A DNA stretch of 11,970 nucleotides, taken from positions 1-11,970 of the forward strand of contig JAKSDN010000029.1 of assembly GCA_022360075.1 (NCBI GenBank). The letters are read 5' to 3'. Both the position numbers and the translations under genes were made by a program. The notes below the pieces were generated by a model, which was not told the DNA's origin, ran no database searches, and saw only the letters and a program-made list of their open reading frames with translations. Source of the DNA: Kiloniellales bacterium. Its GTDB lineage: Bacteria > Pseudomonadota > Alphaproteobacteria > Kiloniellales > JAKSDN01. Of this stretch, positions 6,345 to 11,970 are shown in pieces; the stretch's first letter is position 1; every line of letters starts with the position of its first letter.

Positions 6345-6992
6345 ATGGCGAAACGAGTGATCGACGGCGCCTCCGAGAGCCTCGCGGGCGAGCCGGACCC
6401 GCGACTCTACGCCCCCGCAACCCAACGCAATCGCGCGCCGATCTTGGAGGTCTTGTCGCGCGTCCTGCCGGGCAGCGGCTTGGTGCTGGAGATCGCCAGC
6501 GGCACCGGCGAGCACGCGGTGTGGTTCGCCCAGCAGCTTCGGCCGCTGGAATGGCAACCGAGTGACGCCGACCCGGAGATGCGCCGCAGCATCGCCGCGC
6601 ACGCCGAAGGCGCCCACTGCCCGAGCCTCAAGCCGCCGCTCGCGCTCGACGTCTGCGAGGCGGAGTGGCCGGTGGCGGCGGCCGATGCCATCGTCTGCAT
6701 CAATCTGCTGCACATCGCGCCCTGGCGCGTGGCCGAGGGGCTGATGGCCGGGGCCGCGCGCGTCCTCGCGCCCGACGGCGTGCTCTACCTCTACGGCCCC
6801 TACCGCCGCGAGGGCCGGCACACGGCACCGAGCAACGCCAGCTTCGACGTCAGCCTGCGCAGCCAGAACCCGGACTGGGGCATCCGCGATCTCGAGGCGG
6901 TCGCGGATCTCGCCGCGGCGCACGGCTTGCGTTGCGAGGAGGTCGTCGAGATGCCCGCCAACAACCTGTCGCTGGTGTTCCGCCGGTCGTAG
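6345..6992 (+). CDS. DUF938-family SAM-dependent methyltransferase-like protein
   Basis: A 215-residue class I methyltransferase fold. It begins with the N-terminal segment of DUF938 proteins: LYAPATQRNRAPILEVL (21-37). Next comes the SAM-binding motif I, LEIASGTGEHAVWFA (48-62), the acidic loop PSDADPEMRRSI, the segment CINLLHIAPW (motif IV-like) and VLAPDGVLYLYGPYRREG. The C-terminus ends NNLSLVFRRS. The substrate is unknown for this family. The ATG at 6345 gives the usual family start; an in-frame upstream ATG at 6213 would run through the divergent TerB-like gene and is rejected. No Shine-Dalgarno is visible. It is the only plus-strand gene between 2454 and 11048, and stands alone, convergent with the S4 gene. 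Confidence 0.88.
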   Translation: MAKRVIDGASESLAGEPDPRLYAPATQRNRAPILEVLSRVLPGSGLVLEIASGTGEHAVWFAQQLRPLEWQPSDADPEMRRSIAAHAEGAHCPSLKPPLALDVCEAEWPVAAADAIVCINLLHIAPWRVAEGLMAGAARVLAPDGVLYLYGPYRREGRHTAPSNASFDVSLRSQNPDWGIRDLEAVADLAAAHGLRCEEVVEMPANNLSLVFRRS

Positions 6993-7012
6993 GCGCGTTC
7001 GAGCAGCAGATT

Positions 7013-7104
7013 CGTCATCGCGAGCGACGCGAAGCAATCTAGACAGCGGTCACCCGAGCGTCGGCTCTGGATTGCCACGCTGGCTAACGCCAGCTCGCAA
7101 CGAC
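7013..7104. repeat. Imperfect palindromic intergenic element
   Basis: The left arm begins CGTCATCGCGAGCGACGCG and ends GCAATCTAGA (7013-7043). The right arm (7066-7104) is its diverged inverted copy, beginning TCTGGATTGCCACGC and ending GCTCGCAACGAC. The right arm has its own perfect 6-4-6 hairpin, GCTGGC-TAAC-GCCAGC (7079-7094). The GTCATxGCGAGCGxxGCGAAGCAATC type of sequence is a family of palindromic repeats dispersed in many bacterial genomes; I recognise it from memory and cannot count copies here. It lies between two convergent genes, where it could also act as a bidirectional transcript end. Confidence 0.7.
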
Positions 7105-7152
7105 AACTGGAAGAACCGTCCAATTCAAAGCAGCGTGCTGAGAGGAAGTCCC

Positions 7153-7551
7153 CTACTTCTGTTCTCGACCTTCGCCTTTCAGACGCTCAATCGCCCGGCG
7201 CTGCTTCTTGGTGGGGCGTCCGCCGCCGGTTGCCCCACTGCCCGGCGGCAAGCGGTTGGCGGGCTCGGGCGGCTTGAGGTCTTCGTAGAGCGTCTGCGCC
7301 TCGCTCGCCGGGCCGCGCCGCTCGGCCAGGGCCAGCACCTTGATCACGCGGATGTGCCGGCCCTGAGGGAAGGTCAGGACTTCCCCCGGCTTGAGCCTGT
7401 AGTGGGCCTTGGTGACCGGGCTGCCGTCGATGCGCACCTTGCCGGCCGCGCAGACCTTGGTGGCGAGGCTGCGGGTCTTGAAGAAGCGCGCGTACCACAA
7501 CCACTTGTCGAGGCGCAGGCCGTCGCCGTTCGCGTCGTCGGCCGTGGTCAT
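7153..7551 (-). CDS. S4-domain RNA-binding protein, HslR/Hsp15-like
   Basis: A 132-residue basic protein. The S4 domain covers residues 12-60: LRLDKWLWYARFFKTRSLAT (12-31), then VCAAGKVRIDGSPVTKAHYR (33-52) and LKPGEVLTF (53-61). This is the HslR/Hsp15 type, which in E. coli binds stalled 50S ribosomal subunits carrying nascent chains and is heat-induced. The C-terminus is a basic tail with GGGRPTKKQRRAIERLKGE, which probably adds RNA contacts. Its ATG overlaps the helicase stop codon (ATGA), and no Shine-Dalgarno is evident, so it is probably translated by coupling to the helicase. The helicase-S4 pair is a standard alphaproteobacterial arrangement, suggesting a shared RNA substrate. Confidence 0.93.
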   Translation of the reverse strand: MTTADDANGDGLRLDKWLWYARFFKTRSLATKVCAAGKVRIDGSPVTKAHYRLKPGEVLTFPQGRHIRVIKVLALAERRGPASEAQTLYEDLKPPEPANRLPPGSGATGGGRPTKKQRRAIERLKGEGREQK

Positions 7552-10100
7552 TTCGACAGCTTGAGCTCGCGCAGCTTCGCGAAAGGCGAATCGGCGGCGC
7601 GCTTGCGCGCTTTCTTACGAGTCGCCTTGGTGGCCGCCGGGCGGCCCCTCGCCGCCTTGCCATTGGCTTTGCCGCGCCGGCCGCCGTTGCCGCGCGCGGA
7701 GAAAGAAAATCCCTGCTCGTCCTGACGCACGCGATAGCCGAGGCCACCCAGAACGACTGCCAGCGCCGCCGCGTCACAACCGGCGATCTGCTGCAGGGCG
7801 GCGGTCGCGGAGAAGGCGCCCTGGGCCGCCAACTTCTGCGCGGCCAGCGCCAGACGCTCCAGCGCCTCGACCCGAATCACGACGACGAGTCCGCCGTAGG
7901 CGAAGCAGCGGCAAGCGATGGCATGGCAGCTTTCCGCCGTTGGCGGCAATTCCTCCGACTGCTGGTCCCAGACCTGACTGAGACCGCTCGGCGGGGCCGC
8001 TGGCGGCTCGGCCCTGCGCACTGCCCACAGCAGCGTGCGCAGGCGGGTCGAACGCGCCTTCAGCAGGCCCGGCAGGAAGACGCTGGCGCGGCCGATCCGC
8101 AGACCGAGCCCGGACAGCGCCCGGCGCTCGGCGCGCCCGAGCGCGGCGAGCTGTTCGGCGACGGCACTGCGAGGCAGGCAGCCCAGGGCCTCGACGATTT
8201 GGAACGCAAGGCCGCGCGCCGGGCCGGATAGCTCGGCCTCGGCCAAGCGATAGAGCGGGACCAGGCGGGCCCGAAGATGCGCCTCGAGCCAGTCCGCCAC
8301 GCGCTTTCTGATCCGTTCGCGCTGGGCGCCGTCGAGGAACTCGCTGCCGTCCGGCTGGACCCGCGGCGCGAGCGGCGTCGGGCCGGATGCCAGCCGGGCG
8401 ACGAGGCTGCCGCGCCAGGTGAGATTGCCCGCGTCGTCCAGCTTGAAGGCCGAGTCCTCGTCGCTCTCGAGCGCCCGGACCCGGGCCGGAATCTCCGTCG
8501 CCAGGGCGCGCCGTGCCGCCGTCATCAGCGCCGGCAGATCCTCGCTGCCGCCGGTGTCGGGCAGGAAACGGAAGCCCTCGAGCCGGCCGACGAACTCGCC
8601 CTCGACCAGTACCTCGCCGTTGCGCCGGACCGCGCCCAGCAGCTCCTCGCCCTCCTTCAGGCGCCGCACCAGCGTCGCGGCTCGGCGGTCGACGAATCGC
8701 TGGGTCAGGCGGTCGTGCAGGGAGTCCGAGAGCCTGTCCTCGATGCCGCGCGCCCGTTCCTGCCAGTGGCCGGCGTCGGCCAGCCAGTCGCCGCGATGGG
8801 TGATGTAGGTCCAGGTCCTGATCTGGGCGATGCGCGCGACCAGGGCGTCGATGTCGCCTTCGCTGCGGTCGATGCGCGCGATCTGCCGCGCCACCCAGTC
8901 CTCCGGCAGGAGCCCGTCATCCTTCGCGAGGTAGCGATAGATCCGGCCAAGCAGGTTGCTGTGCTGGTCGGTCAGGGTCTTCTGGTAGTCCGGGACCTGG
9001 CAGACTTCCCAGAGCAGGCCGACACCCTCGGGGCCGGCGGCCAGGCCTTGGATCTCGGGGTCGTGCGACAGCACAGCCAGGGCCTCCTGGTCCTCGGCCC
9101 AAGGCACGCGGATCAGTTCTGGCGCGGGCGGCCGTCGCTCCAGGCTTTTCAACAAGGCTTGGGGCGAGGCGAAGTCGAGCCGCCGGTTGCGCCAATAGAG
9201 GCTCTTCAGCGGCTCGAAGCTGTGGCTCTCGACCGCCTCCACCAGCGCCTCGTCCATCGGGCCGAGCTCCGCGGTGGTGCCGAAGGTGCCGTCGGCCATG
9301 TGACGGCCGGCGCGGCCCGCGATCTGCGCGACTTCGGCCGCGGTCAGACGACGCGGCCGGCGACCGTCGAACTTGGAGAGCTTGCAGAAGGCGACGTGGT
9401 CGAGATCGAGGTTAAGGCCCATGCCGATGGCATCGGTCGCGACTAGGTAGTCGACGTCCCCGGATTCGAACAGCGCGACCTGGGCATTACGGGTGCGCGG
9501 GCTGAGCGCGCCCAGCACCACGGCCGTGCCGCCGCGTTGCCGGCGCATCAGCTCGGCGACGGCATAGACGTTGGCGGCCGAGAAGGCGACCAGGGCCGAG
9601 CGCGGCGGCAGGCGGGTAATCTTCTTCGGCCCGCTGTAGCTCAAGGTCGAGAAGCGCGGGCGCGAGATGTACTCGGCCTCGGGCGTCAAGCGCTTGAGCA
9701 CGGGCCGGATCGTCTCCGCGCCGAGGAACATGGTCTCCTCCAGGCCGCGCGCGTGCAGCAGGCGGTCTGTGAAGACATGGCCGCGCTCCGGGTCGGCGCA
9801 GAGCTGGATCTCGTCGACGCCGAGGAACTCGACCGGCCGGTCGAGCGGCATGGATTCGACGGTGCAGAAGAAGTAGCGCGCCTGCGGCGGGACGATCTTC
9901 TCTTCGCCGGTGACCAGGGCGACCTGGCGCGCGCCCTTGAGCTTGGCCACCCGGTCGTAGTTCTCGCGCGCCAGCAGGCGCAGCGGAAAGCCGATCATGC
10001 CGCTGCGGTAGCCGAGCATGCGCTCGATCGCGAGATAGGTCTTGCCGGTGTTGGTCGGCCCCAGGACCGCCGTCACGCGACTACGCGCAAACCCGCTCAT
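7548..10100 (-). CDS. SUV3-like superfamily 2 RNA helicase
   Basis: An 850-residue DExH/Ski2-like helicase related to the mitochondrial RNA helicase SUV3. Motif I is GPTNTGKT (14-21), the form characteristic of SUV3. The motif II DEIQ (96-99) stands in place of DEAD/DExH. LGAET (126-130) resembles motif III, ATDAIGMGLNLDLDHVAF (221-238) is motif V, and QIAGRAGR (259-266) is motif VI. Residues from about 330 to 790 form the long C-terminal region seen in the alphaproteobacterial family. Residues from about 790 onward are a Lys/Arg/Ala/Gly-rich disordered tail ending in SPFAKLRELKLSK. In mitochondria SUV3 partners with polynucleotide phosphorylase in RNA decay; a similar role is an inference here. 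It lies 48 bases after pcm and overlaps the S4 gene. No strong Shine-Dalgarno is seen before the ATG. Confidence 0.93.
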   Translation of the reverse strand: MSGFARSRVTAVLGPTNTGKTYLAIERMLGYRSGMIGFPLRLLARENYDRVAKLKGARQVALVTGEEKIVPPQARYFFCTVESMPLDRPVEFLGVDEIQLCADPERGHVFTDRLLHARGLEETMFLGAETIRPVLKRLTPEAEYISRPRFSTLSYSGPKKITRLPPRSALVAFSAANVYAVAELMRRQRGGTAVVLGALSPRTRNAQVALFESGDVDYLVATDAIGMGLNLDLDHVAFCKLSKFDGRRPRRLTAAEVAQIAGRAGRHMADGTFGTTAELGPMDEALVEAVESHSFEPLKSLYWRNRRLDFASPQALLKSLERRPPAPELIRVPWAEDQEALAVLSHDPEIQGLAAGPEGVGLLWEVCQVPDYQKTLTDQHSNLLGRIYRYLAKDDGLLPEDWVARQIARIDRSEGDIDALVARIAQIRTWTYITHRGDWLADAGHWQERARGIEDRLSDSLHDRLTQRFVDRRAATLVRRLKEGEELLGAVRRNGEVLVEGEFVGRLEGFRFLPDTGGSEDLPALMTAARRALATEIPARVRALESDEDSAFKLDDAGNLTWRGSLVARLASGPTPLAPRVQPDGSEFLDGAQRERIRKRVADWLEAHLRARLVPLYRLAEAELSGPARGLAFQIVEALGCLPRSAVAEQLAALGRAERRALSGLGLRIGRASVFLPGLLKARSTRLRTLLWAVRRAEPPAAPPSGLSQVWDQQSEELPPTAESCHAIACRCFAYGGLVVVIRVEALERLALAAQKLAAQGAFSATAALQQIAGCDAAALAVVLGGLGYRVRQDEQGFSFSARGNGGRRGKANGKAARGRPAATKATRKKARKRAADSPFAKLRELKLSK

Positions 10101-10148
10101 GGCCCAAGCATCGGGATCGGGGATCGGATTTGCAAGCCCGTCCCGGCC

Positions 10149-10895
10149 CTAGCGTTGGCCGGTTTCCTGCGTCTCCACGGGTTCAGTGTTTTGCTCGATC
10201 AGCGGCACGAAGGCGACCGGCAGGACCCTTCGCTCCGCTATTTCGCCGTCCGGCTGTTTCACCACCAGCAGGAGTTGCTGGTCCCGCTCGCGCCCCAAAC
10301 GCCAGAAGCCCCGCGGGGCGCCGTAGTCGACCGGGATCACCAGGCGGCCGCCGGGCGCGAGCTGCGCGATCAGGGCGGGCGGTACCCGGCCTTCGGCGGC
10401 CGCGGTCACGACGATGGCATCGTAGGGCGCCTCGGCCGGCCAACCCCTGGCGCCGTCGGCCTGGCGCACTTCGACGTTGCGGTAGCCGAGCTCCCTGAGC
10501 CGCGCGGCGGCGCTTTCGGCAAGTGCCGGGACGGTCTCGAGCGAGATCACGCGGCCCGCAAGCTCGGCCAGCACGGCGGCCTGATAGCCACAGCCGGTGC
10601 CGACCTCCAGTACCTTGTCCGCCGGGCCGAGGGCGGCGAGATCGCTCATCACCGCGACGATGTAGGGCTGCGAGATGGTCTGGCCATGGCCGATCGGCAG
10701 CGGCTGGTTATCGTAGGCCGCTTCCTGGAGTGCGGCCGGTGCGAAGCGGTGCCGCGGCACGCGTGCCAAGGCGTCCAACACCCTCGGATCGAGCCGCTCT
10801 TTGCCGAGCCAGCGCCCGGTCTCGACCACTTCGGCTTCGATCTCGGCCATCATGGCCCGCCGGGCGGCCTCGAAGCGCTCTTCGGGCTCACGCAC
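10149..10895 (-). CDS. pcm: Protein-L-isoaspartate O-methyltransferase
   Basis: A 248-residue protein repair enzyme that methylates L-isoaspartyl residues in damaged proteins using SAM. Visible motifs: the family's active-site segment GHGQTISQPYIVA (69-81) and SAM-binding motif I VLEVGTGCGYQAAVLAEL (95-112), followed by RVISLETVPALAESA and the DAIVVTAAA segment; FVPLI is near the C-terminus. It is slightly longer than the usual 205-220 residues because of an extended helical N-terminus and a short polar C-terminal tail. The start is GTG at 10895 with a strong Shine-Dalgarno GGGAGGG six bases upstream, which decides the start. It is first in a probable pcm-helicase-S4 operon and divergent from htpG. 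Confidence 0.95.
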   Translation of the reverse strand: MREPEERFEAARRAMMAEIEAEVVETGRWLGKERLDPRVLDALARVPRHRFAPAALQEAAYDNQPLPIGHGQTISQPYIVAVMSDLAALGPADKVLEVGTGCGYQAAVLAELAGRVISLETVPALAESAAARLRELGYRNVEVRQADGARGWPAEAPYDAIVVTAAAEGRVPPALIAQLAPGGRLVIPVDYGAPRGFWRLGRERDQQLLLVVKQPDGEIAERRVLPVAFVPLIEQNTEPVETQETGQR

Positions 10896-10956
10896 GCTTG
10901 ACCCTCCCGATCGCGCGCCGGTCCATGGCGACCTTCATCCGGGACTTGACGAGAGC

Positions 10957-10986
10957 CTTGCAGCCACGCCTTTCCTATCACATATC
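10957..10986 (+). promoter_or_regulatory. Candidate heat-shock (sigma-32-like) promoter for htpG
   Basis: CTTGCAG (10957-10963) is followed after 15 bases by CACATATC (10979-10986), a rough match to the sigma-32 pattern CTTGAAA and CCCCATNT. It would give a leader of about 55 bases. A second CTTGAC at 10945 offers alternatives. htpG is a classic RpoH target, which is why I looked. The match is moderate and the intergenic region is short, so this stays tentative. Confidence 0.3.
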
Positions 10987-11047
10987 AAGCCCGGCTTAGG
11001 GGAAACAAGGGAACTGCGGGCAGGCCATCCCGCTTCAGATCGACGTC

Positions 11048-11970
11048 ATGACCGAACAGACACACAGCTTCCAGGCCGAAGTCTCTCGGCTGCTCGACAT
11101 CGTCGCCAACTCGCTCTACTCCCACAAGGAGATCTTCCTGCGCGAGCTGATCTCGAATGCCTCGGACGCCTGCGACCGGCTGCGCTACGCGGCGATCACC
11201 GATCCCGAGCTCGCCGGCGAGGACAGCGACTATCGCATCCGGCTCGAGCTCGACGCGGCCAAGCGGGAAATCGCCGTGACCGACAACGGCATCGGCATGA
11301 ACCGCGAGGACCTGATCGCCAACCTCGGGACCATCGCGCGCTCGGGCACCGCGGCCTTCGTCAACGCGCTCGAGGACGACAAGCCCGACCTCTCGCAGAT
11401 CGGCCAGTTCGGCGTCGGCTTCTATTCGGCCTTCATGGTCGCCGACCGGGTCGAGGTCGCCAGCCGTAAGGCCGGCGACAGCCAGGGCTGGCTCTGGACC
11501 TCGGACGGCAAGGGCGCGTTCAGCATCGTCGAGAGCGACGAGGCGCCGGCGCGCGGCACCCGGATCGCGCTGCACCTCAAGGCCGACGAGAAGGAGTTCC
11601 TCGAAGCCCCGCGGCTCAAGCACATCGTGCGCACCTACTCCGACCACATCGCCTTTCCGATCGCGCTCCAGGTCGCCGCCGACGGCGAGGATGCCGCGGC
11701 CGAGGACGAGACCCTGAACCAGGCCTCGGCGATCTGGACCCGGCCGAAGTCGGAGATCAGCGAGGAGCAGTACAAGGAGTTCTATCACCACGTCGCCCAT
11801 GCCTTCGACGAGCCCTGGCTCACCCTGCACTTCAAGGCCGAGGGACGGATCGAATACGCCGGCTTGCTCTACGTGCCCTCGAGCAAGCCCATGGACCTGT
11901 TCAACCCGGAGCGCCGCAGCCAGGTGAAGCTCTACGTCAAGCGGGTCTTCATCACCGACGAGTGCGAGGA
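11048..11970 (+). CDS. htpG: Chaperone HtpG (bacterial Hsp90), 3' end cut off
   Basis: The first 307 codons and two bases are visible; the full protein normally has about 620-650 residues. The N-terminal GHKL ATPase domain is intact: HSFQAEVSRLLDIVANSLYS (6-25), EIFLRELISNASDACDRLR (28-46) with the catalytic Glu33 and Mg-binding Asn37, TDNGIGM (78-84) with adenine-binding Asp79, and GQFGVGFYSAFM (119-130) in the ATP lid. The middle domain begins near SAIWTRPKSEISEEQYKEFY and continues with LLYVPSSKPMDLFN to the edge. No stop or frameshift occurs in the visible part. The ATG at 11048 gives the family N-terminus; its Shine-Dalgarno is weak. It diverges from pcm. Confidence 0.97.
   Translation, partial: MTEQTHSFQAEVSRLLDIVANSLYSHKEIFLRELISNASDACDRLRYAAITDPELAGEDSDYRIRLELDAAKREIAVTDNGIGMNREDLIANLGTIARSGTAAFVNALEDDKPDLSQIGQFGVGFYSAFMVADRVEVASRKAGDSQGWLWTSDGKGAFSIVESDEAPARGTRIALHLKADEKEFLEAPRLKHIVRTYSDHIAFPIALQVAADGEDAAAEDETLNQASAIWTRPKSEISEEQYKEFYHHVAHAFDEPWLTLHFKAEGRIEYAGLLYVPSSKPMDLFNPERRSQVKLYVKRVFITDECE

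Noticed and set aside
6265..6420. N-terminal extension of the TerB-like protein up to 6420
   Set aside because: The extra residues are Arg/Pro-rich, have no TerB similarity and overlap the start of the divergent DUF938 gene.
8277..10901. Two very long plus-strand open frames (389 and 454 codons) opposite the helicase and pcm
   Set aside because: They are antisense to well-recognised genes, contain no family motifs, and are the expected result of high GC with strong third-position bias.
1..11970. Defence island, CRISPR array, prophage or integrative element
   Set aside because: No array-like direct repeats, integrase, transposase, restriction or phage genes are seen, and codon use looks uniform across the genes.

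Overview
The window is GC-rich DNA with dense genes on both strands. It looks like a chromosomal segment of an alphaproteobacterium, probably of Rhodospirillales type. This rests on the gene set: an RpoH-family sigma factor, a CarD/CdnL regulator, a seven-iron ferredoxin FdxA, an S4-domain protein overlapped by a SUV3-like helicase, a TerB-like protein and HtpG. I see no rRNA, tRNA, CRISPR array, insertion sequence or phage gene. The taxonomic placement is an inference from gene content, not from a database search.

Left part (1-2454). A PagL-like lipid A deacylase is cut by the left edge. It is followed by a prolyl aminopeptidase on the minus strand. Divergent from that is an exported two-domain staphylococcal-nuclease-like protein whose acidic active-site residues are largely replaced.

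Middle part (2483-5729). Reading leftwards on the minus strand there are fdxA, carD, a PPP-type phosphoesterase that has lost almost all metal ligands, and rpoH. fdxA, carD and rpoH are separated by long non-coding leaders. I find good sigma-70-like promoters before carD and before rpoH, a strong GC hairpin after carD, and potential RNA folds in both leaders.

Right part (5782-11970). A TerB-like protein diverges from a DUF938 methyltransferase. An imperfect palindromic element separates the latter from a convergent minus-strand operon: pcm, SUV3-like helicase and S4 protein (HslR-like), with the last two overlapping by ATGA. Divergent from pcm is htpG (Hsp90), cut by the right edge.

Much of the window is plausibly stress and protein/RNA quality control: the heat-shock sigma factor, Hsp90, protein-isoaspartate repair, an HslR-like RNA-binding protein and an RNA helicase. 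The items most worth a second look are the apparently dead phosphoesterase between carD and rpoH, the degenerate SNase, and the structured leaders of rpoH and carD. I do not see a clear new multi-gene system such as a defence island; most genes are ordinary housekeeping genes.
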